A DNA stretch of 37,444 nt from Terriglobia bacterium (GTDB taxonomy: Bacteria; Acidobacteriota; Terriglobia; Bryobacterales; Bryobacteraceae). The DNA is taken from assembly GCA_003175985.1 (NCBI GenBank), contig PSRJ01000128.1, positions 1 to 37,444 on the forward strand, written 5' to 3'. Below are positions 24,399-34,698 of the stretch, piece by piece. The notes under the pieces were generated by a model. That model saw only the letters and a list, made by a program, of their open reading frames with translations, did no database searches and was not told where the DNA came from. Position numbers and translations under genes: made by a program. Position 1 is the first letter of the stretch; the number at the start of each line of letters is the position of its first letter.

Positions 24399-25736
24399 AT
24401 GATTCGCATCGCCAACGGCCAGGGCTTCTGGGGCGATTGGCTGGAAGCCCCGGTGCGCCTTGTGGAACAGGGTCCCATCGACTATCTCGCGCTGGATTAC
24501 CTGGCCGAGATTACGATGTCGATCCTGCAAAAACAAAAAGAGGCCGATCCGAACCTGGGCTACGCGCGCGATTTTCCTCCGCTGGTGGCTCGCCTCGCCG
24601 GGCAGATCAGGGATCGTAATGTAAAGGTGATCGCCAACGCCGGCGGCGTCAATCCCGTGGCGTGCGCACGTGAAGTGGTGCGTCTTGCCCCCGGTTTGAA
24701 GGTGGCCATCGTGCAGGGCGACGATGTATTTCCGCGGATCGACGAATTCCTCGGGAAGGGCTACCAGATGCGCGACATGGATACCGGCGAGCCGATCAGC
24801 CGCATTCGCGGCCGGATTCTCAGCGCCAACGCCTACATCGGCGCGTTCCCGCTTGCTGAAGCTCTCGCCACCGGCGCCGACGTCGTCATTGCGGGGCGCT
24901 CGACCGACACCGCCCTGACGCTGGCGCCGATGATTCAGCGCTTCGGCTGGGGTCCGGATGACTTCGACCTGCTGGCCGCCGGCACCATCGCGGGACATAT
25001 TATCGAGTGCGGCGCGCAGACGACCGGCGGCAACTGCCAGGTCGACTGGCAGAGCATTCCCGATATGGCCAATATCGGCTACCCGATTATCGAAGCCGAA
25101 CCCGATGGCATGTTCTGCGTCACCAAACACGCTTCCGCCGGAGGCCGCGTCAACAGCCACGTAGTCAAAGAACAGCTGCTTTATGAACTGGGGGACCCGA
25201 AAAACTACATCACGCCGGATTGCGTGGCCGACTTCACCAGCATACGGCTCGAAGACGCCGGCGCCGATCGCGTGCGCGTCCGGGGCATTCGCGGCCGGTC
25301 CCGGCCCCCCTCATTGAAGCTCTCCATCAGTTACTCCGCCGGGTGGAAAGCCATCGGCACGCTGGTCTATTCCTGGCCGCAGGCGCTCGAAAAGGCGCAG
25401 GCCGCCGATTGCGTTGTGCGCCGGCGCCTGCAACAGATCGGGCTGGCGTTCGACGAGATCTACACGGAGTACTTCGGCGTAAACGCCTGCCATGGCACAA
25501 CCGCGCCGCCCAATCCCGATCCTCCCGAAGTGCAGGTGCGTATCGGAGTGCGCGGCCCCGATCGCAAGGCGGTGGACCGTTTCACGCGCGAATTGATCCC
25601 ACTCGTTTTGAACGGCCCTCCTGGCGCTACGGGGTTCGGCGAAGGCCGCCCCGCGGTTCGTGAGATCGTTGCGTATTGGTCGGCGCTGGTGCCGCGCGAA
25701 GAGATCTCCACTCAAGTGCAACTGGTGACCCAATGA
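24399..25736 (+). CDS. AtuA-like protein (DUF1446), main domain
   Basis: 445 residues. It matches the N-terminal domain of the acyclic terpene utilisation protein AtuA: IANGQGFWGDWLEAPVRLVE, IDYLALDYLAEITMSIL, VKVIANAGGVNP, VIAGRSTDTALTLAP, GHIIECGAQTTGGN and GHIIECG-adjacent residues. The biochemical activity of the family is not established. Canonical AtuA is a single chain of about 600 residues; here the C-terminal domain is a separate gene that overlaps this one by 4 nt (ATGA). The pair runs into hutU, so its role may be in amino-acid or small-acid catabolism rather than terpenes. Confidence 0.9.
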   Translation: MIRIANGQGFWGDWLEAPVRLVEQGPIDYLALDYLAEITMSILQKQKEADPNLGYARDFPPLVARLAGQIRDRNVKVIANAGGVNPVACAREVVRLAPGLKVAIVQGDDVFPRIDEFLGKGYQMRDMDTGEPISRIRGRILSANAYIGAFPLAEALATGADVVIAGRSTDTALTLAPMIQRFGWGPDDFDLLAAGTIAGHIIECGAQTTGGNCQVDWQSIPDMANIGYPIIEAEPDGMFCVTKHASAGGRVNSHVVKEQLLYELGDPKNYITPDCVADFTSIRLEDAGADRVRVRGIRGRSRPPSLKLSISYSAGWKAIGTLVYSWPQALEKAQAADCVVRRRLQQIGLAFDEIYTEYFGVNACHGTTAPPNPDPPEVQVRIGVRGPDRKAVDRFTRELIPLVLNGPPGATGFGEGRPAVREIVAYWSALVPREEISTQVQLVTQ

Positions 25737-26068
25737 GAGTTCCTCTTTCCCGCATCGCCCACACACGTTCCGGCGACAAAGGGGACACGTGCAACGTCGG
25801 CGTCATTGCCTGGGAAGATCGTTTCTATCCCATCCTGCTCCGCGAAGTAACCGCGGAACGCGTTAAGGCCCACTTCGGCGCTCTGGTGGAAGGGCCCGTC
25901 GAACGCTACGAACTGCCGAATCTGGGGGCGCTGAATTTTCTGCTGCACGGGGCGCTCGGCGGCGGCGGAACGGTTTCGCTCCGCACCGATGCGCAGGGAA
26001 AGACGTTCGGCGCCGCTCTGCTGAATCTGTCCATCGAAATCGGGCCCGGCGAGTTGCCGGGCGTATGA
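25733..26068 (+). CDS. AtuA C-terminal-like small domain protein
   Basis: 111 residues from ATG 25733. It starts [20 protein letters not shown], the conserved N-terminus of the AtuA C-terminal (ferredoxin-fold-like) domain, and continues with [20 protein letters not shown]. The ATGA overlap with the main-domain gene shows they are translated together and most likely form one complex. Followed by hutU after 37 bp that contain a possible promoter. Confidence 0.85.
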   Translation: MRVPLSRIAHTRSGDKGDTCNVGVIAWEDRFYPILLREVTAERVKAHFGALVEGPVERYELPNLGALNFLLHGALGGGGTVSLRTDAQGKTFGAALLNLSIEIGPGELPGV

Positions 26069-26090
26069 TCTCTCCGAATCAGTCCGGCGC

Positions 26091-26096
26091 GATAAT
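26091..26096 (+). promoter_or_regulatory. Possible internal -10 box before hutU
   Basis: GATAAT lies 9 nt before ATG 26106, within GGCGCGATAAT, the same 11-mer that precedes the DUF72 start. It could give hutUGI an own, nearly leaderless transcript besides read-through from the AtuA-like genes. TAGG directly before the ATG is a weak ribosome-binding site. Confidence 0.35.
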
Positions 26097-26105
26097 TCAA
26101 ATAGG

Positions 26106-27739
<1,634 letters not shown>

Positions 27740-27743
<4 letters not shown>

Positions 27744-28663
27744 GTCTCCATGACGACCCGCACTGGCCCCGCGCCAGCGCCTGGGTAGCTGGAGATTGCC
27801 TTCCCCAGACTATCGGAACATTGGCGATTGTCGGCGCACCAGTGGCCAGAGGCTCCATCACTCCCGGACGCTGCGACCTGGCTCCGGCCGCCATTCGCAA
27901 AGCCCTCCAGCGCTTCACCACCTACGATCTCAATACCGGCCGTGACGTGCGTCTTATACGCGTCGAGGACGGCGGCGATCTCGATGTGGCAGCACTCACG
28001 CCGGAAGAGGCCTTCGAAAGAATCGTTGCGGCGACTTCCCGAGAGACGCGCGGGCCCGAGGCAACCGTACTCCTCGGCGGCGACAACAGCATCACACGCC
28101 CGGGCGTCCACAGCCTCGGCGCCGGCGTCAAGCACTGTGGCCTCCTCACTCTGGATGCCCATTTCGACCTGCGCCACCTCGACGCAGGTCTTACCAACGG
28201 TAACCCCGTCCGCGCGCTCCTGCGGGATGGTCTCCCCGGCGATCACATCTTCCAAATCGGTCTGCAATCTTTCGCGAATTCCGAACCTTACGCCAGCGTC
28301 GCCTGGGAAGCTGGTATCCATGTCGCCACCGCCGATTGCGTGCGCGAGCGCGGCATCGACCAGGTGCTCCACGATGCGCTCGCTCACTTCGACGAACGCG
28401 TAGAGAGCATCTACGTGGATCTGGATCTGGACGTTCTGGATCGAATCTATGCGCCGGCCACGCCGGGCGCCCGTCCGGGAGGGTTGACACCGGCTCAGCT
28501 TCGCCGCGCGGCCCACATGTGCGGCGCACACCCCAAGGTCCGCGCGCTCGACCTCGTGGAAATCGATCCGACGCAGGACCTCGCCGACGTTACTGTCCTC
28601 ACTGCCGCCGCCTGCCTTCTCGAGTTTGCCTCGGGCGTGCTCCATCGCTTGAGCCGTGAGTGA
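27740..28663 (+). CDS. hutG: Formimidoylglutamase (arginase family)
   Basis: 307 residues from ATG 27740, coupled to hutU by ATGA. It hydrolyses N-formimino-glutamate to glutamate and formamide with a two-metal centre. Metal motifs are [17 protein letters not shown] and [10 protein letters not shown], followed by GARPGGLT and [14 protein letters not shown]. The first motif has Asn where arginases have His (GGDHS); Bacillus-type HutG proteins share this Asn, and the [11 protein letters not shown] segment also fits that clade. So the change is typical of the clade rather than a defect. The gene order hutU-hutG-hutI completes the pathway after histidase. Confidence 0.93.
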
Positions 28664-29894
28664 ATTCCTTGTTACAAACTGCCGGCAGATCGTGACGGTC
28701 TCGGGCCCGCCCGGTCCACGAACGGGCCTTGCAATGCGGGAACTGTCGATCGTTCCCAATGGAGCCATGCTGGTACGAGACGGGCGCCTCCACGCCGTCG
28801 GACCTCGGGAGGTGGTCGAGCGGAAGGTAACCGCGGCAACGGCGGTCGTCGACGCGGGCGGCCGGATCATACTGCCCGGATTCGTGGACGCACATACTCA
28901 CGCCGTTTTCGCCGGCAACCGGGCCAATGAATTCGAGCAGCGCATCGAAGGAGCCACTTACAACGAAATTGCCGCGCAGGGTGGCGGCATCCGGGCCACG
29001 GTCCGCCGCACGCGTGAAGCCGGCGAAGCGGAAATCCTCGATGCGGGACGGCGCTATCGCGAGTGGTTCTGGCGCGGCGGCACGACGACGATTGAGGCCA
29101 AGTCTGGTTACGGATTGTCCCTCGATGCGGAATTGAAGATGCTGCGCGTGATCCGGCAGCTTGGTTACGTCGCAACCTTCTTGGGCGCGCACGAAGTCCC
29201 GGACGAATATCGCGGCAATCGCGCGGGCTACGTCGATCTGCTGATCCGCGAGATGCTTCCGCCCGCGCGAGATCTGGCCGGGTTTTGCGACGTGTTTTGC
29301 GAGCCGGCAGTGTTCCCGGTTGAAGAATCCCGCCGCATTCTGCAGGAGGCCGCCCGGCTCGGCTTCGGTCTCCGCGTTCATGCAGACCAGTTCGCGAATG
29401 ACGGGGGCGCCCGGCTGGCTGCGGAGTTAGGCGCAGTCACCGCGGACCACCTCGAATATACCGATGACGAGGGGTTGCGGGCATTGGCCGGCGCCGGTGT
29501 GCAGCCGGTCCTGCTGCCTGGGTCGGTGTTCAGCCTGGGCGGCTCCCGCTATCCGGCAGCGCGCCGCATGATCGAATTGGGTTTGGCGCTCGTGTTAGCC
29601 ACCGACTTCAATCCCGGTTCGTCGCCCACTGCCTCCATGCCGATGATCCTGTCCCTGGCCTGCTCCCAGATGCGCCTGACGCCGGCCGAGGCGATTACGG
29701 CATCCACCATCAACGCAGCCTGCAGCTTGCGTCTTGGCGGGGAGGTCGGATCGCTCGAGGCCGGCAAGCGCGCCGATTTCGTCATTCAGGATTGCGACGA
29801 TTACCGCGAGCTTCCCTATTTTTTCGGACGCGAACCGGCGCACGCGGTATATATAGGAGGCTCGTGTGTCTATGAGCGCCGGCGCGATGCGTAA
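28656..29894 (+). CDS. hutI: Imidazolonepropionase
   Basis: 412 residues from GTG 28656, overlapping hutG by 8 nt. This amidohydrolase opens imidazolone-propionate to N-formimino-glutamate, the step between HutU and HutG. Metal and substrate motifs: PGFVDAHTHAVFAGNRANEF (H80, H82), AQGGGI, EAKSGYGL, RVHADQFAND, AVTADHLEYTDDEG and ATDFNPGSSPT. The 3' end carries a perfect AGGAGG that serves the overlapping glycosyltransferase gene. Confidence 0.97.
   Translation: MSEFLVTNCRQIVTVSGPPGPRTGLAMRELSIVPNGAMLVRDGRLHAVGPREVVERKVTAATAVVDAGGRIILPGFVDAHTHAVFAGNRANEFEQRIEGATYNEIAAQGGGIRATVRRTREAGEAEILDAGRRYREWFWRGGTTTIEAKSGYGLSLDAELKMLRVIRQLGYVATFLGAHEVPDEYRGNRAGYVDLLIREMLPPARDLAGFCDVFCEPAVFPVEESRRILQEAARLGFGLRVHADQFANDGGARLAAELGAVTADHLEYTDDEGLRALAGAGVQPVLLPGSVFSLGGSRYPAARRMIELGLALVLATDFNPGSSPTASMPMILSLACSQMRLTPAEAITASTINAACSLRLGGEVGSLEAGKRADFVIQDCDDYRELPYFFGREPAHAVYIGGSCVYERRRDA
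29855..29860 (+). promoter_or_regulatory. Consensus ribosome-binding site inside hutI
   Basis: AGGAGG lies 5 nt before GTG 29866 and 11 nt before ATG 29872. It supports GTG 29866 as start of the glycosyltransferase and a 29-nt overlap with hutI. It is the only perfect AGGAGG I noted before a start in this window. Confidence 0.6.
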
Positions 29895-31401
29895 GCCCCT
29901 TGCATGGTCCATTATCTTGCCCGTTGCGGCGGCCAAACTTCTCGTGCATTTATATGCAGGAAGGCACTACGGCTACTTCACCGACGAGCTCTACTACCTG
30001 GCGTGCAGCCGTCATTTGGATTGGGGCTACGTGGATCAGCCGCCCCTCATCGCCCTGATTACCTGGATCGCCCGCGTGACGCTCGGGGACTCACTGCCGG
30101 CTATACGACTTCTTCCAGCACTCGCCGGCGCGGCCGAAGTGGTCCTTGTGGCAGCGGTCGCGCGCGAACTTGGCGGCAATCGATGGGCGCAAGGCATGGC
30201 GGCGATGGCGACGCTCGGCTCGTTGGGCATTCTCGGCATGCACAACCTGCTCACGATGAATGCCTTCGAGCCCCTGTTCTGGCTCGGCTGCGCGTGGCTG
30301 GTCATTCGCATGATTCAGACCGGCAACCGGAGGCTCTGGCTGTGGTTCGGGTTGTGGAGCGGGCTCGGATTGGAAGACAAATATTCGATGGCTATGTTCG
30401 CCGGAGGCCTGGTTGCCGGCCTGCTCCTGACGCCCGAACGCCGCCTGCTCCGCAGTGGCTGGCTCTGGATCGGCGGCGGCCTGGCGCTGGTGCTCTTCCT
30501 CCCCAACCTCTTGTGGAATGTCCAACACCACTTCCCGTTTCTCGAATTGCAGGCCAATATTCGCCGCAGCGGCCGGGATGTCTCGCTCACCCCCCTGGCT
30601 TTCTTCGGCCAGGAGATTCTGGCGATGAATCCTTTAACATTGCCGCTCTGGCTGGCCGGTCTCGCCTTCTACTTTTTTTCGCAAGCAGGAAAGATGTTTC
30701 GCGCACTGGGCTGGGCCTGGGTTCTTACGGCGGCGATCATTGTGGCGCTCAGCCCGCGGGTCTATTACCTGTTCCCCGCGTTTCCCATTCTGTTCGCGGG
30801 CGGCGCTGTACTTGCGGAAATCTGGTTCGAAACGCTGCCCGCGCGGAGAGTTGTGTGGCCGGCCGCGACGGTGGCCGCAGCGGCGATCCTCGCGCCACTT
30901 ATCATTCCGGTGCTGCCGCCGGAGACATATATCCGGTACACGCAAGCCCTCCATCTCGCCCCGCCGGCCATTGAAACGCACCGTCTGGGGCCGCTCCCGC
31001 AACTCTTTGCCGATCAGTTCGGGTGGGAGGAGATGGCTGAAACGGTCGGCCGCGTTTACAATGGGCTTCCTTCTGAGGTGCGCGCGAAGACTGCAATATT
31101 CGGCCAGAATTACGGTCAGGCAGGCGCAATCGATCACTTCGGCCCCCGATATGGATTGCCGCCCGCGATCAGTGGGCATCAGAGTTATTTTCTGTGGGGC
31201 CCGCGAGGCTACACCGGCGAAAGCATGATCGTGATGAACGACCGGCAGGAGCGGTTGGAGTCCCTTTTCGCCGAGGTTCACAAAGTGGCGCGCGTGGAGC
31301 ACCCGTATTCCATGCCGTACCAGCATTTCGATGTTTTTTATTGCCGCGGCATGAGGATGCCTCTGGCGGATCTTTGGCCTCGGCTGAAGACATGGGATTG
31401 A
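29866..31401 (+). CDS. ArnT/PMT-like membrane glycosyltransferase
   Basis: 511 residues from GTG 29866 (ATG 29872 is the alternative). About ten hydrophobic helices fill residues 10-350, and a soluble periplasmic C-terminal part follows. The first loop has YGYFTDELYYLACSRHLDWG followed by VDQPPLIALITW, the GT39/GT83 signature with the catalytic acidic residue in DELYY. Such enzymes move a sugar from a polyprenyl-phosphate carrier to protein or lipid at the periplasmic face. The donor and acceptor are unknown. It overlaps hutI but is functionally unrelated to histidine use, so the link is probably only transcriptional. Confidence 0.88.
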   Translation: MSMSAGAMRKPLAWSIILPVAAAKLLVHLYAGRHYGYFTDELYYLACSRHLDWGYVDQPPLIALITWIARVTLGDSLPAIRLLPALAGAAEVVLVAAVARELGGNRWAQGMAAMATLGSLGILGMHNLLTMNAFEPLFWLGCAWLVIRMIQTGNRRLWLWFGLWSGLGLEDKYSMAMFAGGLVAGLLLTPERRLLRSGWLWIGGGLALVLFLPNLLWNVQHHFPFLELQANIRRSGRDVSLTPLAFFGQEILAMNPLTLPLWLAGLAFYFFSQAGKMFRALGWAWVLTAAIIVALSPRVYYLFPAFPILFAGGAVLAEIWFETLPARRVVWPAATVAAAAILAPLIIPVLPPETYIRYTQALHLAPPAIETHRLGPLPQLFADQFGWEEMAETVGRVYNGLPSEVRAKTAIFGQNYGQAGAIDHFGPRYGLPPAISGHQSYFLWGPRGYTGESMIVMNDRQERLESLFAEVHKVARVEHPYSMPYQHFDVFYCRGMRMPLADLWPRLKTWD

Positions 31402-31438
31402 GTTGCAAACGACCCGTCCGCCCGGCTACGCTGGCCGC

Positions 31439-31849
31439 ATGCCACAGCTACTGACGAAGAAAGTGTTGTCGCTCGAAGCAGCCAAGCAGATCGCTGCCGC
31501 AGCCCACGCCGAAGCCCGTAAGAATAGTTGGACGATGGTAATCGCCATAGTGGATGACGGCGGTCATCTCATGTATCTGGAGCGCATGGACGGCACTCAG
31601 TTCGGCAGTTCGGTCATTGCGCAGGAGAAAGCCGCTACGGCGATTCGTTTCAAGCGGCCGACCAAAGCGTTAGAGGATGCCGTTGCCGGCGGCCGCGTGG
31701 TGGTGATGAAGCTGCCCGGAGCCGTTCCCGTGGAAGGGGGCGTCCCCATCATCGTCGATGGCGAGTTCTTAGGCGCAATCGGCGTCAGCGGCGGCACCAG
31801 CCCTCAGGACGGCGTTGTAGCCGCGGCCGGCCTGGCGGCTTTGGCGTAG
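31439..31849 (+). CDS. GlcG/HbpS family protein (DUF336)
   Basis: 136 residues from ATG 31439. Family blocks are clear: LSLEAAKQIAAAAHAEARKN, MVIAIVDDGGHLMYLERMDG, AIRFKRPTKALEDAVAGGR and GGVPIIVDGEFLGAIGVSGG. Members include HbpS, which binds heme, and GlcG of glycolate loci; the function is often unknown. There is no signal peptide. It ends 2 nt before the Rieske oxygenase gene, so the two are co-transcribed, and a helper role with that enzyme is possible but unproven. Confidence 0.9.
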   Translation: MPQLLTKKVLSLEAAKQIAAAAHAEARKNSWTMVIAIVDDGGHLMYLERMDGTQFGSSVIAQEKAATAIRFKRPTKALEDAVAGGRVVVMKLPGAVPVEGGVPIIVDGEFLGAIGVSGGTSPQDGVVAAAGLAALA

Positions 31850-31851
31850 CC

Positions 31852-32976
31852 GTGGGGCAAGGCAAGTTTCAGACGCTATCCGCACGCTACTATACCGGCC
31901 CGGACACCTTTCGTCAGGAGATGGAGAGCTTCTATTTCCGCGACTGGATCTACGCGGGACGAGAGGAAAGCATTGCCGCGCCGGGCGATTATTTCCTGTG
32001 TGAGTTTGCCGGGGAAAGCCTCATCGTAGTTCGCTCTCAGAGCGGCGCGTTGCGGGCTTTTTACAATGTCTGCCGCCATCGGGGGACGCGCCTCTGCACG
32101 GAGGGCGCCGGGCAGTTCGGCGGGCGCGTTCAGTGCCCGTATCATGGCTGGACCTACGATTTCGATGGCCGGCTCCTCGGCGCGCCTCACATGGAAGAAG
32201 CAGACTTCGCGCGCGAGGACTATGGGCTGCATACGGTGAGCACCGCGACTTGGGATGGCCACCTCTTCCTGAATTTGCGCGCGAATCCGCCGCCTCTGTC
32301 AGACCAGCTCGGAGATCTGCCGCGCAAATTCGCCGCCTGGCGCATGCAGGATCTTCGGCTGCACCGCCGCATTGATTACAAGGTGAAAGCCAACTGGAAG
32401 CTGGTGGTGCTGAACTACAATGAGTGCCTCCATTGCCCGCATCTGCATCCCGCGCTCCATCAGCTAACAGACTATATGGGCGCCGACAACGAAGCTCCCA
32501 GGCCCGGTTACATCGGCGGTTCCATGGGATTTCGCAGCGGCGTGGAAACCATGAGCATCGATGGCAGGCGGCGGCGTGATTTCCTGCCCGGCCTCGACGA
32601 AATCCAACGGAGGCAGGTGTATTACTATGCGATCTACCCCAACCTCCTGCTCAGCCTGCATCCCGACTACATGATGGTGCACACCCTCTGGCCTCAATCG
32701 GTGGACCGCACTCGTATCGTCTGCGAATGGTTTTTTCACCCGGCTGAAATCGCCAAGCCGGGCTTCTGCGCCGACGATGCCATCGCGTTCTGGGACACAA
32801 CCAACCGCGAGGATTGGGCGGTCGTCGAGCTTTCCCAAGCCGGGATCGGGTCGCGCGCCTATACGCCTGGCCCCTATGCCGGGTGTGAGAGCTTGCTCCA
32901 TGCGTTTGACAGCGAGGTGCTGAAACGAGAGGCGAGTTTTAGTACTCCGGCGCGAATTGTTCCCAATTTCACGTAG
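31852..32976 (+). CDS. Rieske non-heme iron oxygenase, quaternary-amine (GbcA/CntA) type
   Basis: 374 residues from GTG 31852. The N-terminal Rieske [2Fe-2S] domain has C74-R-H76 and C95-PY-H98-GW. The catalytic iron site is NYNECLHCPHLHP with H194 and H199, and E191 sits where classical ring hydroxylases have a bridging Asp; Glu here is the mark of carnitine/glycine-betaine oxygenases. The C-terminal block (FWDTTNREDWAVVELSQAGI, SRAYTPGPYAG) also fits that group. It would demethylate or cleave a quaternary amine using O2 and electrons from a reductase, but no reductase gene is in the window. Substrate by family inference only. Confidence 0.9.
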   Translation: MGQGKFQTLSARYYTGPDTFRQEMESFYFRDWIYAGREESIAAPGDYFLCEFAGESLIVVRSQSGALRAFYNVCRHRGTRLCTEGAGQFGGRVQCPYHGWTYDFDGRLLGAPHMEEADFAREDYGLHTVSTATWDGHLFLNLRANPPPLSDQLGDLPRKFAAWRMQDLRLHRRIDYKVKANWKLVVLNYNECLHCPHLHPALHQLTDYMGADNEAPRPGYIGGSMGFRSGVETMSIDGRRRRDFLPGLDEIQRRQVYYYAIYPNLLLSLHPDYMMVHTLWPQSVDRTRIVCEWFFHPAEIAKPGFCADDAIAFWDTTNREDWAVVELSQAGIGSRAYTPGPYAGCESLLHAFDSEVLKREASFSTPARIVPNFT

Positions 32977-33017
32977 TATAGTGAGGAAATCCCTGGACTC
33001 CAACACTTCGGAGAAGT

Positions 33018-34601
33018 ATGCGCCACATTCTTCTGACTGCTATCTGCGCCTGTTCGCTGTTCGCGCAAACGCCGGTCCCCGTGCCTACCTATCACAACAA
33101 CAACTCGCGAACCGGACTCAATAATGGCGAGACTACCTTAACCTGGAACAACGTCAACGTAAACAGCTTCCGATTGCTGTTTACTTATCCGGTGGATGCG
33201 CAGGTATATGCGCAACCGTTATATGTCCCCGGTTTGAACATCAACGGTGTCACCCACAACGTCGTTTTCGCCGCCACCGAAAACAATAGCGTTTATGCCT
33301 TTGACGCCGACAGCAACGCGGGCGCAAATGGGGGACTGCTTTGGCACGTTAGCTTCAACGTGGGGCCGGCCGGAGTCACGGTGACACCGGTCGCAAGCAG
33401 CGATATCGGCTGCAGCGATATCTCGCCGATTTACGGGATCACGGGCACTCCGGTGATCGATATCGCGAGCCAAACGCTGTATGTAGTCGCCAAGACCAAA
33501 GAAGTTTCTCAATCGGGCGTGACATACGCTCAACGTTTGCATGCGCTCAGCCTCACGGACGGGCAGGAGAAGTTCGGCGGGCCGGGGGGCATCCAGGGTT
33601 CAGTGCCGGGCGCCTGCGGCAACGCGGACGGGCATGGGAATATCATTGTCGATCCGCTGCTGCAAAACCAGCGCGCCGGCCTGTTGCTTTCCAGCGGGAC
33701 GCTGTACGTCGCCTTCGCGTCACACTGCGACATCAATCCGTATAACGGCTGGATGCTGGCATATAGTCCAACGACGCTCCAGCAGACGGGCATCCTCAGT
33801 ACTTCGCCCGACGGCACCAATCGGGATTGCCGCGGCGGCATTTGGCAAGCCGGCGCGGGACCCGCTACCGATGCGGCTGGCAATATCTATTTCCTTACCG
33901 GCAATGGAACATTCAATGCCGCCAACGGCGGCCACAGCTACGGCGATAGTTTCGTCAAGTTGAATCCCGCCCCGGCGCTGACGGTGAATGACTATTTCAC
34001 ACCAGTCAACCAATCCAATATGGACAGCGCCGACCTGGATCTGGGGGCGGGCGGCGCCCTGGTATTGCCGGATCAAACCGGGCCGAATCCGCACCTTGTG
34101 GTGGGCACCGGAAAGACCGGCACGATCTACCTTGTCAATCGAGACAACATGGGGAAGAGCGGCATTGGCGGAGCGGTGCAACAGATTCCGGGAGCAGTGG
34201 GTTCCCGCTTTGAGCCGTTTCCCATGCCGGCTTATGTCAATCAGGCGGTCTATTTTGCCGGCGCCAACGATAACGTAAAAGGTTTCCAATTGAACAACGG
34301 AAAACTTACGCCGAGGCCCTTCGCCACGAGCGCCCAGGGAGTCGGATTCGAAGGCGCCGGACTGAGCACCTCCAGCGACCCCTCCGGCAACAACGCAATC
34401 GTCTGGGCGTTGGATGGCAATGGATCCCCGGCCATTGTGCATGCCTACAAAGCCACTGACCTTACGGAACTGTATAACTCCAACCAGGCCGGAACCCGCG
34501 ACAATCCGGGCCCCGGGGTGAAATTCTCGGTCCCGACGGTTTCGGGCGGTAAGGTGTACGTCGGCACCGCAAACACTCTCGCAGTTTACGGGAATTTCTA
34601 G
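33018..34601 (+). CDS. Secreted PQQ-like beta-propeller protein
   Basis: 527 residues. A short signal peptide (RHILLTAICACSLFAQ) is followed by a repeat-rich beta-propeller: VFAATENNSVYAFDADSN, GTPVIDIASQTLYVVAKTKE, ATDAAGNIYFLTGNGTFNA, LVVGTGKTGTIYLVNRDN and GGKVYVGTANTLAVYG resemble quinoprotein/PQQ-like blades. Catalytic residues of PQQ dehydrogenases were not identified, so it is more likely a binding or scaffold protein. GGAGAAGT just before ATG 33018 is the ribosome-binding site. A TATAGT box overlapping the end of the Rieske gene (32977-32982) may be its promoter. Confidence 0.8.
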   Translation: MRHILLTAICACSLFAQTPVPVPTYHNNNSRTGLNNGETTLTWNNVNVNSFRLLFTYPVDAQVYAQPLYVPGLNINGVTHNVVFAATENNSVYAFDADSNAGANGGLLWHVSFNVGPAGVTVTPVASSDIGCSDISPIYGITGTPVIDIASQTLYVVAKTKEVSQSGVTYAQRLHALSLTDGQEKFGGPGGIQGSVPGACGNADGHGNIIVDPLLQNQRAGLLLSSGTLYVAFASHCDINPYNGWMLAYSPTTLQQTGILSTSPDGTNRDCRGGIWQAGAGPATDAAGNIYFLTGNGTFNAANGGHSYGDSFVKLNPAPALTVNDYFTPVNQSNMDSADLDLGAGGALVLPDQTGPNPHLVVGTGKTGTIYLVNRDNMGKSGIGGAVQQIPGAVGSRFEPFPMPAYVNQAVYFAGANDNVKGFQLNNGKLTPRPFATSAQGVGFEGAGLSTSSDPSGNNAIVWALDGNGSPAIVHAYKATDLTELYNSNQAGTRDNPGPGVKFSVPTVSGGKVYVGTANTLAVYGNF

Positions 34602-34644
34602 GGAGTACAAGGACTTCTAGTTCTTTCGGTAGTGTCAGTGTTAG

Positions 34645-34673
34645 TGGACAGCCGTGTGGAAACCAGTTATTCT
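34645..34673 (+). promoter_or_regulatory. Sigma-70 promoter of the TonB-dependent receptor gene
   Basis: TGGACA (34645-34650) and TATTCT (34668-34673) are separated by exactly 17 bp. Transcription would begin near 34680, which rules out the upstream in-frame GTG at 34654 and leaves a leader of about 19 nt with GAGGG before GTG 34699. Confidence 0.6.
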
Positions 34674-34698
34674 CTATGCCAGTACGGGTGAGGGTGGA

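Noticed and set aside
34654-34698. Upstream GTG start for the TonB-dependent receptor, adding 15 residues
   Set aside because: The predicted promoter (34645-34673) covers this region, and the added residues would place a non-signal stretch before the signal peptide.
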